A stretch of 64,000 bases of DNA from Photobacterium sp. TLY01 (GTDB lineage Bacteria; Pseudomonadota; Gammaproteobacteria; Enterobacterales; Vibrionaceae), in NCBI RefSeq assembly GCF_021432065.1, contig NZ_CP090364.1, positions 62,001 through 126,000 of the forward strand, given 5' to 3'. Each line of letters begins with the position of its first letter. Within the stretch, counting starts at the first letter, position 1. Shown here piece after piece: positions 18,178 through 26,594 of the stretch. A program made the position numbers and the translations under genes. Below the pieces are notes generated by a model. The model worked only from the letters and a program-made list of their open reading frames with translations. It was not told where the DNA came from and did not search any database.

Positions 18178-18888
18178 ATGTCGATTCAGTGTGAAGTGAA
18201 GTCAGTCGAGTCACTGGCGTGTAATACCTACCGTATTTTGCTGCAACCCAAGCAGCAGGTTGATTTTAAAGCCGGGCAGTATTTGCTGGCGGTGATGGGC
18301 GAGAAAGACAAACGTGCCTTCTCGATTGCCAGCAGCCCTTGCCGCAGTGGCGAGCTGGAGCTGCACATCGGAGCGGCGGACCACAACCCCTATGCTGTGG
18401 AAGTGGTGGACGCGATGCGCCAGGCGATGGAAGACGGCAGAACATTTGAGGTGGAAGCCCCGCTGGGTGAGGCCTGGTTGCGCGAAGACAGCACACAGCC
18501 TTTGCTGCTGATTGCCGGCGGTACAGGGTTTTCCTACGTGCGCAGCCTGCTGGATAACTGCCTGAGCCGCGGCATGAAGCAGCCGATTTTTGTGTACTGG
18601 GGTGGCCGCGACGAATGTCAGCTGTATGCCCATGACGAGCTTGTGGCCCTGGCTGCCAAGCACGCGAACCTGACGTATGTTCCTGTGGTGGAAACGGCGC
18701 CTCCCGCCTGGCAGGGCAAAGTGGGTAACGTACTTGAAGCGGTCAATGACGATTTTGTCAGCCTGTCTGCTTATGACATTTATATCTGTGGTCGTTTTGA
18801 GATGGCGGGTGCGGCCCGTGAACAGTTTACCGCGGAAAAAGGGGCCGATCGCGAGCGGATGTTTGCTGACGCTTACGCCTTTATCTGA
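18178..18888 (+). CDS. fre: NAD(P)H-flavin reductase
   Basis: A 236-residue FNR-superfamily enzyme reducing free FMN and riboflavin with NAD(P)H, related to LuxG of luminous bacteria. Flavin-binding signature AFSIASSP and the nucleotide-binding [16 protein letters not shown] are present; the C-terminal [17 protein letters not shown] closes the NAD domain. It follows the ferredoxin gene by 9 bp (GAGGAACAG before the ATG). In an operon with ubiD, it may provide reduced FMN for prenyl-FMN maturation as well as general flavin reduction; that link is inference. Confidence 0.94.
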   Translation: MSIQCEVKSVESLACNTYRILLQPKQQVDFKAGQYLLAVMGEKDKRAFSIASSPCRSGELELHIGAADHNPYAVEVVDAMRQAMEDGRTFEVEAPLGEAWLREDSTQPLLLIAGGTGFSYVRSLLDNCLSRGMKQPIFVYWGGRDECQLYAHDELVALAAKHANLTYVPVVETAPPAWQGKVGNVLEAVNDDFVSLSAYDIYICGRFEMAGAAREQFTAEKGADRERMFADAYAFI

Positions 18889-18905
18889 TGGTCTTGATCA
18901 AAAAC

Positions 18906-18943
18906 AAAAGCCCCTGGCATCAACCGATGGCAGGGGCTTTTTT
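18906..18943 (+). terminator. Terminator of the ubiD-fdx-fre operon
   Basis: AAAAGCCCCTG pairs with CAGGGGCTTTT, with further inner pairing (GCATC/GATG), then a T-tract. Also usable from the convergent transporter gene. Confidence 0.88.
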
Positions 18944-18961
18944 GATGACCGTGCGTGCTTG

Positions 18962-19834
18962 TTAAGCGTGAGCCGCTGTCACACGCTTCTTCACCCAGGT
19001 TTCATTGACCCAGAGTGACAGCAGGATAATGGCACCGCCTACGATCAGGCGTGGGTAGTCGACATCTCGGTTCCAGATCACCAGATTGACGATCAGACCT
19101 GCCGGCACCAGGGCGTTGTTCATAATCGCCAGCGCACCGGCGTTCACCAGAGTTGCGCCTTTATTCCAGATGAAATAACCCAGGCCGGAAGCAACAATGC
19201 CCAGGTACACCAGAATGCTCCACTGGGTATCTGTGGTCGGCAGTTTTTCTGTGTTACCAAACAGTAAAAACATCGGCAACGCTACACAAACAGCACCGAG
19301 ATAGAACAGACCAAAGACCGTATGCTGCGGCAAATCGGCTTTTTCTTTCTCCATGATGACTTTATAGCCCACCTGACCGATGGCAAAGCACAGGTTCGCG
19401 CCCTGCACAATCAGGAAACCGAGAATGAAGTCTTCATTGATGCCTTCAAATTTGATGACGGCGGCGCCGAGTACCGCAATGACGGCGGTGATCAGATACC
19501 AGGCCGAAAAACGGCGCTGCAGCACATCATAGATGAGGGTGACATAAATAGGGGTAAAAATGGTGAACAGCAGCACTTCCGGCACCGACAGGTACAGGAA
19601 AGACTGGTAGTAAAAGCAGTACATGATGCCGAGCTGAAAGGCGCCCACCACCATGAGCTTGAGTGCCAGCGTCACCGTCAGGTGCTGACGGCGCAGAAAA
19701 GGCAAAAAGACCAGAGCAGCCAGTGCGACCCGGGTCAGTACCGAGAACCAGGCGTCCACCTGTCCGGCCAGATAAACCCCAATCAGGCTGAAGGAAAACG
19801 CCCAGAGCAGCGTAATCGCAGTTAAGTATCCCAT
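18962..19834 (-). CDS. EamA/DMT-family transporter
   Basis: A 290-residue inner-membrane protein with ten predicted helices arranged as two EamA repeats (MGYLTAITLLWAFSFSLIG... and GANLCFAIGQVGYKVIME...). It belongs to the drug/metabolite transporter superfamily, in the carboxylate/amino acid/amine group by overall pattern. The internal proline-containing helices and the basic C-terminus (WVKKRV) are typical. It stands alone, convergent with fre. The substrate cannot be read from sequence; amino acid or metabolite export is the family expectation. Confidence 0.85.
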   Translation of the reverse strand: MGYLTAITLLWAFSFSLIGVYLAGQVDAWFSVLTRVALAALVFLPFLRRQHLTVTLALKLMVVGAFQLGIMYCFYYQSFLYLSVPEVLLFTIFTPIYVTLIYDVLQRRFSAWYLITAVIAVLGAAVIKFEGINEDFILGFLIVQGANLCFAIGQVGYKVIMEKEKADLPQHTVFGLFYLGAVCVALPMFLLFGNTEKLPTTDTQWSILVYLGIVASGLGYFIWNKGATLVNAGALAIMNNALVPAGLIVNLVIWNRDVDYPRLIVGGAIILLSLWVNETWVKKRVTAAHA

Positions 19835-19958
19835 GTGACATGTCCTTTGAATTTTGGCCGCCTAGTGTAACCGAAATTCTGTCCGAGCCAATGGGAGGCT
19901 GGTCTGTCCTGAGCAGAGACTGGCTGGCGCTCACAGTAGCCAGCCAGGTGCGGGTGGA

Positions 19959-20381
19959 TCAGTGCAGCGGCACCATCAGCAAATCCACCGGGGTGTGATT
20001 GATTAACTGCTTGGTGGAAGACAGGATTTTGCTCCAGAAATCCTGGTGGTGGCCGCAGATCATTAAATCCACATCCGACTGCTTGATGGTATTGCAGATT
20101 TCATCGCTCAGATCGCCGCTGCCGACAAAAGTGTGCGTCACCGGATAGTTCGCTTTTTTTGCCAGATCCTGCAGTTGCTCCTGAGCATGATCCGCCATGC
20201 GGTACTGCGCCTCGGCCATGTTGATATCGATCAGGCCGGTATACAGCTCAGCATAGTTGGTATCGATGTGGATCAGAGACAGCTTGGCCCCGAGTTTTTC
20301 TGCCAGCGCGGCGCCTTTGCCGACCAGAATGTGACTGTCTTCAGATAAATCAACCGCAACCAGAATATGTTGATAGGTCAT
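19959..20381 (-). CDS. uspA: Universal stress protein A
   Basis: A 140-residue cytoplasmic stress protein of the UspA fold. N-terminal YQHILVAVDLSEDSHILVGKGAALAEKLGAKLSLIHID is diagnostic, and the C-terminal SSTKQLINHTPVDLLMVPLH closes the fold. The ATP-binding G-2x-G-9x-G(S/T) motif is absent, which fits the UspA rather than the UspFG type. It is divergent from ftnA across 242 bp and close to uspB, as in other vibrios. GAGAG lies before the ATG on the minus strand. Confidence 0.95.
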   Translation of the reverse strand: MTYQHILVAVDLSEDSHILVGKGAALAEKLGAKLSLIHIDTNYAELYTGLIDINMAEAQYRMADHAQEQLQDLAKKANYPVTHTFVGSGDLSDEICNTIKQSDVDLMICGHHQDFWSKILSSTKQLINHTPVDLLMVPLH

Positions 20382-20623
20382 AACCCGCTCTCCTGTAAGG
20401 TTTTTTATATGCTATCATGGCGTATGAGTAAAAAATGCTGTGCTGATCGCATTGCTTACGTTAACGGAAAATTCTGTGACACGCTTGGGTAAGCAGTTGG
20501 ATCGTTTTGTGATTTTTATTGCTTACCGGCAGGTTAAGCATGATACCTTGACGCATGAGTTGCAAACTCAGTTATGCATAGTGACAATGTGTTTATTACA
20601 CTAGATTAGGAAGGAGTAGTTCG

Positions 20624-21151
20624 ATGCTTGCTCAAGCAATGGTTGAGAAACTGAATGAACAAATTAACCTGGAGTTCTTTTCATCCAACCTGTACTTGCA
20701 GATGAGTGCATGGTGTGAGGATAAGGGCTTCGAAGGGGCGGCAGAGTTTCTGCGTATTCATGCGACAGAAGAAATGCAGCACATGCAACGTTTGTTTACC
20801 TATGTCAGCGAGACAGGTGCGCTGCCGATTCTGGGGACGATTGAAGCACCGCAGCATGAGTTCAGCTCTCTGGGTGAAGTGTTCCGCGCCACTTACGAAC
20901 ATGAGCGACTGATCACTGAGCGCATTAACAAGCTGGCCCATGTGGCGTTTACTACGCAGGACTACTCAACGTTCAACTTCCTGCAGTGGTATGTTGCAGA
21001 GCAGCACGAAGAAGAAAAGTTGTTTAAAGGTATTCTGGATAAGATCGAACTGGTGGGTGAAGACGGGAAAGCACTGTTCTTCATCGACAAAGATCTTGCT
21101 GCCATGGCGAAGCAGGAATCCAGCTCTGTCATGGGTCAGCAGGCCGGCTAA
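20624..21151 (+). CDS. ftnA: Non-haem ferritin
   Basis: A 175-residue four-helix ferritin that stores iron as a 24-mer. Ferroxidase-site residues are seen in [18 protein letters not shown] (Glu17), [11 protein letters not shown] (Glu49/50, His53) and EQHEEEKLF (Glu126-130 region). AGGAAGGAG stands 8-10 bp before the ATG. The gene pairs divergently with uspA, the common vibrio arrangement. No clear Fur box was seen upstream. Confidence 0.95.
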   Translation: MLAQAMVEKLNEQINLEFFSSNLYLQMSAWCEDKGFEGAAEFLRIHATEEMQHMQRLFTYVSETGALPILGTIEAPQHEFSSLGEVFRATYEHERLITERINKLAHVAFTTQDYSTFNFLQWYVAEQHEEEKLFKGILDKIELVGEDGKALFFIDKDLAAMAKQESSSVMGQQAG

Positions 21152-21262
21152 CAGGTTCTGGGAAATGCACGGCGGCGCCCCTTTCCGAAAGTGTGTCGCT
21201 GCTGTTTGCCTCCCAACCCTTCCCGGCCAGCATAGAACCATGGTCGTTGTTCGGAGGGTGTT

Positions 21263-21601
21263 ATGTTTAGTGGTGATGCAATTCTGATGGCCCTGTTTCT
21301 GGTGGCTGTAGTCAATATCTCTCGTTATGTCAGCACGCTGAAAACCTTACTGGTGGTGATGCGTGACTGCGATCCGCTGCTGTACCAGCAGGTCGACGGC
21401 CGGGGTTTCTTCTCCTCTCAGGGAAACGTCAATAAGCAGATCCGGCTTTTCCATTATATTCGCAGCCAGCAATACCATAAGCATCACGACGAGCTGTTCA
21501 TGGCCAAGTGCGACAAGGTACGCAAGCTGTTTGTCCTTGCCAGCACCAGCCTGATGGTGTTCCTGGTCTCTATCTTTGTTGTCGCCTATCTGGGCATTTA
21601 A
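21263..21601 (+). CDS. uspB: Universal stress protein UspB
   Basis: A 112-residue inner-membrane protein with a helix at each end (residues about 5-25 and 90-111) and a conserved cytosolic core VVMRDCDPLLYQQVDGRGFFSSQGNVNKQIRLFHYI, diagnostic of UspB. In E. coli UspB contributes to ethanol tolerance in stationary phase under RpoS control. GGAGGGTGTT precedes the ATG. It follows ftnA by about 110 bp and may share its transcript. Confidence 0.94.
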   Translation: MFSGDAILMALFLVAVVNISRYVSTLKTLLVVMRDCDPLLYQQVDGRGFFSSQGNVNKQIRLFHYIRSQQYHKHHDELFMAKCDKVRKLFVLASTSLMVFLVSIFVVAYLGI

Positions 21602-21660
21602 CCGGTGATTGCTGACAGATTTGGTAATCCGCCCGCAGACGGGTAAAATACGCGCACTTG

Positions 21661-21702
21661 AAAAGGATGCCGGGTAATGCATGTCATTACCGCATCCTTT
21701 TT
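21661..21702 (+). terminator. Terminator of uspB
   Basis: AAAAGGATGC pairs with GCATCCTTTT and an inner GTAATG/CATTAC extends the stem; T-tract follows. It lies between uspB and the chosen yhiN start, which argues against the longer yhiN frame at 21658. Confidence 0.85.
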
Positions 21703-21735
21703 ATTTTGTCGCTGAGTCGGATTGCGGATAAGAGA

Positions 21736-22923
21736 ATGGCAGAAAAGTTTGATGTAGTAATTATCGGTGCGGGTGCCGCCGGGCTGATGTGTGCCGCTGA
21801 GGCTGGCAAACGCGGCCGCTCTGTGCTGGTGGTCGAACACGGCAAAAAACCGGGCCGGAAAATTCTGATCTCCGGTGGGGGCCGTTGTAACTTTACCAAC
21901 TATGATGTGACGGCCAGCAACTATGTCTGCCGCAACCCGCACTTTGCCAAATCGGCGCTGGCGCAGTATACCCAGTGGGATTTTATCGCCATGATCGCCA
22001 AGCATGATATTACCTACGAAGAGCGGGATCACGGCCAGCTGTTCTGCCTCGATTCGGCCAAAGACATCGTCGAGATGTTGCTCAAAGAATGCGACTTGCC
22101 GACGGTACAACAGCGTTATCGCAGTGATGTCCTGGACATCAGCAAAACCGACAGCGGCTTTCACCTGAAAATCAACGCAGACACCGTATCCTGTGAATCT
22201 TTGGTGATTGCCACCGGTGGTCTGTCGATGCCCAAGCTTGGCGCCACCCCGTTTGGCTATCAGGTTGCCGAGCAGTTCGGCCTCAAGATGGTGCCGACCA
22301 CAGCCGGTCTGGTGCCTTTTACCCTGCATGTCGAAGACAAAGACGCCTTTGCCGATCTGTCCGGGATTGCGGTTCCCGCTGTGGTGACAGCCGCCGATGG
22401 CACCAGTTTCAAAGAGAATATTCTGTTCACGCACCGCGGTCTGTCCGGCCCGGCCATTTTGCAGATCTCCTCGTACTGGAAGCCGGGCCAGGCGGTGTCG
22501 ATTGATTTACTGCCGACCCTGAGTCTGGATGACACCCTGCAGGCGATGCGCGACAAACACCCCAACCAGAGCCTGAAAAACTCGCTGTCCCGTTTGCTGC
22601 CCAAGCGCCTGGTCGAAGCCATGATCGCGCGTGGTGATATCGAAGACAAGCCGCTCAAGCAGCTCAACCCGAAAGAGGTTCAGGCACTGCACGACTATTT
22701 TCACCAGTGGCAGATTGCCCCCAACGGCACCGAAGGTTACCGCACCGCCGAAGTCACCCTGGGCGGCGTCGACACCGACGGCCTGTCCTCGAAAACCCTG
22801 GAAGCTAAAACCGTGCCCGGCCTGTATTTTATCGGTGAAGTGATGGACGTCAGCGGCTGGCTCGGCGGTTATAACTTCCAGTGGGCCTGGAGTTCCGGCT
22901 TTGTCGCCGGACAGTATGTGTAA
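21736..22923 (+). CDS. yhiN: YhiN/HI0933-family flavoprotein
   Basis: A 395-residue NAD(P)/FAD-dependent oxidoreductase of the HI0933 (YhiN/BaiN) family. The dinucleotide-binding N-terminus is FDVVIIGAGAAGLMCAAEAGKRGRSVLVVEHGKKPGRKILISGGGRCNFTN, and the C-terminus has VTLGGVDTDGLSSKTLEAKTVPGLYFIGEVMDVSGWLGGYNFQWAWSSG, a family hallmark. The start MAEKFD is preferred: a longer frame at 21658 runs through the uspB terminator. The reaction in vibrios is unknown; family members include a bile-acid reductase. The uspB-yhiN order is shared with E. coli. Confidence 0.93.
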   Translation: MAEKFDVVIIGAGAAGLMCAAEAGKRGRSVLVVEHGKKPGRKILISGGGRCNFTNYDVTASNYVCRNPHFAKSALAQYTQWDFIAMIAKHDITYEERDHGQLFCLDSAKDIVEMLLKECDLPTVQQRYRSDVLDISKTDSGFHLKINADTVSCESLVIATGGLSMPKLGATPFGYQVAEQFGLKMVPTTAGLVPFTLHVEDKDAFADLSGIAVPAVVTAADGTSFKENILFTHRGLSGPAILQISSYWKPGQAVSIDLLPTLSLDDTLQAMRDKHPNQSLKNSLSRLLPKRLVEAMIARGDIEDKPLKQLNPKEVQALHDYFHQWQIAPNGTEGYRTAEVTLGGVDTDGLSSKTLEAKTVPGLYFIGEVMDVSGWLGGYNFQWAWSSGFVAGQYV

Positions 22924-22954
22924 GCTGCACTGAATTGAATATTTTGAACGAACA

Positions 22955-22980
22955 CAGCCCCGCCTCGCGGGGCTGTTTTT
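22955..22980 (+). terminator. Terminator of yhiN
   Basis: CAGCCCCGC/GCGGGGCTG, perfect 9-bp stem with a CTC loop and five or more T. Confidence 0.92.
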
Positions 22981-22987
22981 GTTTCTG

Positions 22988-23010
22988 AATCGAGAATGTA
23001 TTTCTCGATT
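22988..23010. terminator. Second hairpin between yhiN and the iclR-type gene
   Basis: AATCGAGAA/TTCTCGATT with a 5-base loop, followed by GATTTTT on the plus strand. The remaining 190 bp to the regulator gene shows no gene. Confidence 0.5.
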
Positions 23011-23202
23011 GATTTTTGTGACGATTGAACCATATTCATCCTGAATGGTTTATTTCAAACACCAGGGCGACGAGTGAATTGGAATGAAAGGGCAATCTTT
23101 AACTGAATGTGATTTGAGTTTGTTTTTTATAGGCACGGGTATTTATGCCTTTCACCAAAGTGAGTTCACTAAAAAGACAGAGGTCACAATCATTGATCTA
23201 GT

Positions 23203-23958
23203 CTATTTAATCTGAGCTATGCGAATAAAAGGCGTTATATCGAGACCACTTTCAGAAATAACATCAGAAATACGCTGTGATGCCAGATATAAATCAGTCA
23301 AATATTGTTCAGCTATTTTATTTTCATCATAGGATGATGTATTGGTATCAAACCATGCCAGATTCATCGAGCCGATTGGCTGTTGTTGATAAAATACAGG
23401 GATGGCGATTGCAGAGATATTAAAGGTTTGCTTGAGCTCTTTATAACCCCAAAACTGTTTTTTCCGCGCATAATACATCCCATCCCGATGCTGGCCCGCC
23501 AAAGCTGCACTGTACGCTTTCCCCATAGAGGAGTGCTGTAAATCAACCCCTAAGCCAATCACTGCTCTTTTAGCGACACGGGCATCGGTTAAGCCAAAAC
23601 TGCTCTCCACAATCACTAATTCATCAAACATGAATGTGAAATCTGTTGATAATCCCGTGATTTGATACAGGCCTTCTAAAATGGGTTTGACCAGCACAGC
23701 TAAACGCTTTTTCAGGACGCATTCAATTTGTTCATCGCGAAGCTTATCTGAATAAGGTGGAATATAAGTGTATTTATGATTGCCCAGATATCTGTGTACC
23801 CAACCGGCTTGTTCCAGGCTCAAAAAAGCACGTGTTAAGGTCGATTTGGATAACCCGGTTAACAGATGAGCTTCTTCTAAAGACAAAGTCTCTTGCTCAG
23901 CCATCAGCGTCAGAAGTCGCAGCACCCGCATGACAGGCGTCTCATTTTTTAAATCCAT
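23203..23958 (-). CDS. IclR-family transcriptional regulator
   Basis: A 251-residue IclR-type regulator: an N-terminal winged helix-turn-helix (VMRVLRLLTLMAEQETLSLEEAHLLTGLSKSTLTRAFLSLEQAGWVHR, residues about 9-56) and a GAF-like effector domain (GLGVDLQHSSMGKAYSAAL, SAIAIPVF). It is divergent from the DUF5058-peptidase operon, and a perfect palindrome (23985-24009) sits 26 bp upstream of its start, so it most likely controls that operon and itself. The effector is probably the operon's substrate or product; this is inference. Codon use is A+T-richer than the neighbours. Confidence 0.9.
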   Translation of the reverse strand: MDLKNETPVMRVLRLLTLMAEQETLSLEEAHLLTGLSKSTLTRAFLSLEQAGWVHRYLGNHKYTYIPPYSDKLRDEQIECVLKKRLAVLVKPILEGLYQITGLSTDFTFMFDELVIVESSFGLTDARVAKRAVIGLGVDLQHSSMGKAYSAALAGQHRDGMYYARKKQFWGYKELKQTFNISAIAIPVFYQQQPIGSMNLAWFDTNTSSYDENKIAEQYLTDLYLASQRISDVISESGLDITPFIRIAQIK

Positions 23959-23984
23959 TTTCCAATTGCACTCTTTTTTCGCCC

Positions 23985-24009
23985 TTAGGTTTCATCGGGT
24001 GAAACCTAA
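23985..24009. promoter_or_regulatory. Palindromic operator for the IclR-type regulator
   Basis: TTAGGTTTCA and TGAAACCTAA form perfect 10-bp arms around TCGGG in the 119-bp divergent promoter region. The GTTTCA-N5-TGAAAC core fits the dyad sites used by IclR dimers. No T-tract follows and it precedes both start codons, so an operator is more likely than a terminator. Confidence 0.65.
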
Positions 24010-24077
24010 TCTTCCACATGGGCAGTTTTTTTATGTTTATGTAGATGTTCATCCATTGAATAAAAAGGACAAGATGA

Positions 24078-24773
24078 ATGGACTATCAAACTATAGCAAA
24101 TTCACCTGCAATGTGGGCAGTGAGCAGCCTCATTGTTTTGATGGTGTGTTTTCAGGCAGCTTTGTTCATTTACAAAGCCAAGAAAACCGCCAAATCATTA
24201 TCCATTACCGATGAACAAATTAAAGTCGCCGTCCGGACCGCCGCCATCAGCTCGATTGGCCCTTCGCTCGGCGTTGCCATTGCCATGTTATCTCTGATGG
24301 TCAGCTTAGGTGCTGCATTTGCCTGGATGCGACTGTCTGTGATTGGTGCGGTGCCGTTTGAGCTGTTTGCCGCCTCCAGTGCTGCGAAAGCCGCGGGAAC
24401 CGAAATTGGCAGCGAAAGCTTCAATATTCACGCTTATGTCAACGTTGTCTGGACTTGCACCCTCGGCGCACTGGGTTGGCTGGTGATCGTCATGTGCTTT
24501 GCCCATAAGTTCGACACAATGAGAAACACCCTGGTCCGGGGACGGGAAGAAATGCTGCCGGCACTGTCTATCGGCGCAATGATCGGGGCGATTTCGTATT
24601 TCAGTGCTCCTCAAATGCTGAAAGATGTGCCCAATTTCTCCGCTTTTGCGGTCTCAGGGATCACTGTCCTGGTGCTGTCCATGGTTGCGGATAAATCGGG
24701 CAAAGCCTGGCTGCATGACTGGGCATTTGGTTTCGCTATCTTTGCCGGCATGGCCAGCACGCTCGTGCGCTAA
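24078..24773 (+). CDS. DUF5058-type membrane protein, putative transporter subunit
   Basis: A 231-residue integral membrane protein with about six helices. The start is fixed by AAGGAC seven bases upstream. The segment VRTAAISSIGPSLGVAIAMLSLMVSLGAAFAWMRLSVIGAVPFE and the later ALSIGAMIGAISYFSAP match, from memory, the DUF5058 family, found in bacteria next to a second small membrane protein and M20 peptidases. The conserved polar glycine-rich motif in the second helix resembles small two-part transporters such as YjiG/YjiH. Function is not established; together with the next gene it may form a two-subunit permease. Confidence 0.75.
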   Translation: MDYQTIANSPAMWAVSSLIVLMVCFQAALFIYKAKKTAKSLSITDEQIKVAVRTAAISSIGPSLGVAIAMLSLMVSLGAAFAWMRLSVIGAVPFELFAASSAAKAAGTEIGSESFNIHAYVNVVWTCTLGALGWLVIVMCFAHKFDTMRNTLVRGREEMLPALSIGAMIGAISYFSAPQMLKDVPNFSAFAVSGITVLVLSMVADKSGKAWLHDWAFGFAIFAGMASTLVR

Positions 24774-24790
24774 TCAGAAAGGAATCTCAC

Positions 24791-25477
24791 ATGAATACTT
24801 ATAGTCAGTTTATTGCCTCAATCCAGTTCTGGGGCCGGTTGACCCTGCTGCTCGCTGCGTTGCTCAGTTTTGGCCCGGCAGTATATCTGTACCTGGCTTA
24901 TGGCTTGAGCCCTGATATCTCTCAACTTTTTGGCGCCTTTGCCATCATCGCTTCTTTCATGGTGATCTCCTATGTCCTCGAGCCGATGACCTATTATCCG
25001 GTGCTAGGTTTATCCGGGACTTATATGTCCTGGCTGGCGGGGAATATTTCAAACCTGCGCTTGCCGGTTTCAGCCGTTGCTCAGTTACGTGTCGGCGTCA
25101 AACAAGGCTCACCCGAAGGCGATATTATTTCCACCATCAGTATTGGCGTTTCGATCGTGGTGAATCTGATCGTACTGCTTGTGGTCGCCATGTTGGGGCA
25201 GGAGGTCTTAACGCGATTACCTGAAAATATTCTCGGCATGTTCGAATACGTGCTGCCAAGCGTCATGGGCGCGCTCTTATTTTTATTTGCACAAAAGAGC
25301 ATGACGACCTGCGCGATTCTGTTAGCCGCCACAATCGGACTCAACCTGATGGCCGCACCGGGCTGGTCAATCCTGATTGTCTGCATTCTGGGCGGGATTT
25401 TGTTATCGATCTGGCTGGAAAAAAGAAAGTTAGCGGCCAGTCAGCCTGTGCCGGTGGGAGAAACCGAAAATGTATGA
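24791..25477 (+). CDS. Partner membrane protein, putative transporter subunit
   Basis: A 228-residue membrane protein with about six helices and a basic cytosolic tail (WLEKRKLAASQ). AAAGGAAT precedes the ATG, 17 bp after the DUF5058 gene. The loop YYPVLGLSGTYMSWLAGNISNLRLPVSAVAQLRVGVKQGSPEGDIIS carries conserved-looking polar and glycine residues between helices 3 and 4, likely substrate-facing. It overlaps the next gene by 8 bp, so all four genes are tightly coupled. I know of no assigned function; a permease half is inferred from the neighbours. Confidence 0.7.
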   Translation: MNTYSQFIASIQFWGRLTLLLAALLSFGPAVYLYLAYGLSPDISQLFGAFAIIASFMVISYVLEPMTYYPVLGLSGTYMSWLAGNISNLRLPVSAVAQLRVGVKQGSPEGDIISTISIGVSIVVNLIVLLVVAMLGQEVLTRLPENILGMFEYVLPSVMGALLFLFAQKSMTTCAILLAATIGLNLMAAPGWSILIVCILGGILLSIWLEKRKLAASQPVPVGETENV

Positions 25478-26594
25478 TGTGATCACCTTATCGGGCACGG
25501 ATTTTGAAATTGGCTTGCAACATGGCCAGCAGTGCCAGCAACAAATCAAGGCGAGCCTGACCAATTATCAAAACATGTTCCGGGAGCTGGCCGGGCTCAG
25601 CTGGGCGCAGGTCTTAGAGTATGCGGCGCTGGAGCAGGACAGACTGCAACAGCTGGATCCGAGTGCCTTTGAAGAAATGGCCGGCATTGCAGAAGGTTCG
25701 GGGTTTACATTGTTAGAAATTTTGTCCCTCAATATTCGCAGTGAGCTTTTGTTTGCCGTCACGGGGGAAACCACCTCCTGTCATGACGGCTGCACCTCCT
25801 TTGCGTCAATGCCGCATGCCAATGACGAACAAGCCATGATGTTAGGCCAGAACTGGGACTGGATAGAAGCACAACGCGAGGCGTGCTTTATTGCCCATGT
25901 TCAACCGGTCTCGGGGCCGCATTACTGCATGGTGACTGAAGCCGGGATTATCGGGAAGATTGGCTTTAACAATGCGGGTGTCGGCGTCTGTTTCAATGCA
26001 CTGTCTTGTGGGTTTGATCCCACAGGTTGGCCGGCGCATCTCTTGCTGCGCAGGATATTGCGCAGCCCGAATCTGATCAGCGCGATGAACTGGCCGCTGC
26101 TCAACCAAAGCATGTGTGCGGCGAACTATCTGATCGCCTCTTCGGATGGCGCGGCCTATAGCGTTGAAGTCACCCCGGCCAACGTCGATATTATTCCGGA
26201 TCAGCAACACAGCGGCGTGATTGTTCACACCAACCACTTAATCGGTGAGAAGAACAAAACTGTCCCGGATCCGACTGTGAAGCTGATGGGGGCATCGACC
26301 TACCATCGCCTGCATCGTTGTACCCAGTTGTTAACGGACAACAACAGCGCGTCGTTCGAGCGCTTGAGGGCCATTTTGGGCGATCATTCTGGCGGCCACG
26401 AAGGCATCTGTCAGCATCCGTCCAATAAAGCAGGTTTGCTTGGCACTTTATCCAGCGTCTTCAGCATAGTAATCAACCTGTCGGAACAAAAAGCTGAAAT
26501 CTCAATGACCAATCCCTGCCAGGGTGAGTCATTCAGCGTGCGTTTTGCGGGAGATCAGCTCATTTGGGGGGAAAGTCATGCCTGTCATTCATGA
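25470..26594 (+). CDS. C45-family acyltransferase/amidohydrolase (Ntn-type)
   Basis: A 374-residue protein of the peptidase C45 / acyl-CoA:6-aminopenicillanate acyltransferase-like group. The N-terminal FEIGLQHGQQCQQQI helix and FEEMAGIAEGSGFTLLEILSLNIRSEL are typical. The motif DGCTSFAS holds the probable nucleophilic cysteine (Cys109) that becomes N-terminal after self-cleavage, and LGQNWDW follows as in the family. These Ntn hydrolases act on amide bonds of N-acylated compounds. No signal peptide, so it acts in the cytoplasm, presumably on imported substrate. It overlaps genes on both sides. Confidence 0.85.
   Translation: MYDVITLSGTDFEIGLQHGQQCQQQIKASLTNYQNMFRELAGLSWAQVLEYAALEQDRLQQLDPSAFEEMAGIAEGSGFTLLEILSLNIRSELLFAVTGETTSCHDGCTSFASMPHANDEQAMMLGQNWDWIEAQREACFIAHVQPVSGPHYCMVTEAGIIGKIGFNNAGVGVCFNALSCGFDPTGWPAHLLLRRILRSPNLISAMNWPLLNQSMCAANYLIASSDGAAYSVEVTPANVDIIPDQQHSGVIVHTNHLIGEKNKTVPDPTVKLMGASTYHRLHRCTQLLTDNNSASFERLRAILGDHSGGHEGICQHPSNKAGLLGTLSSVFSIVINLSEQKAEISMTNPCQGESFSVRFAGDQLIWGESHACHS

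Noticed and set aside
21658..21735. Upstream start for yhiN
   Set aside because: The extension is encoded by the uspB terminator hairpin; the ATG at 21736 gives the correct flavoprotein N-terminus.
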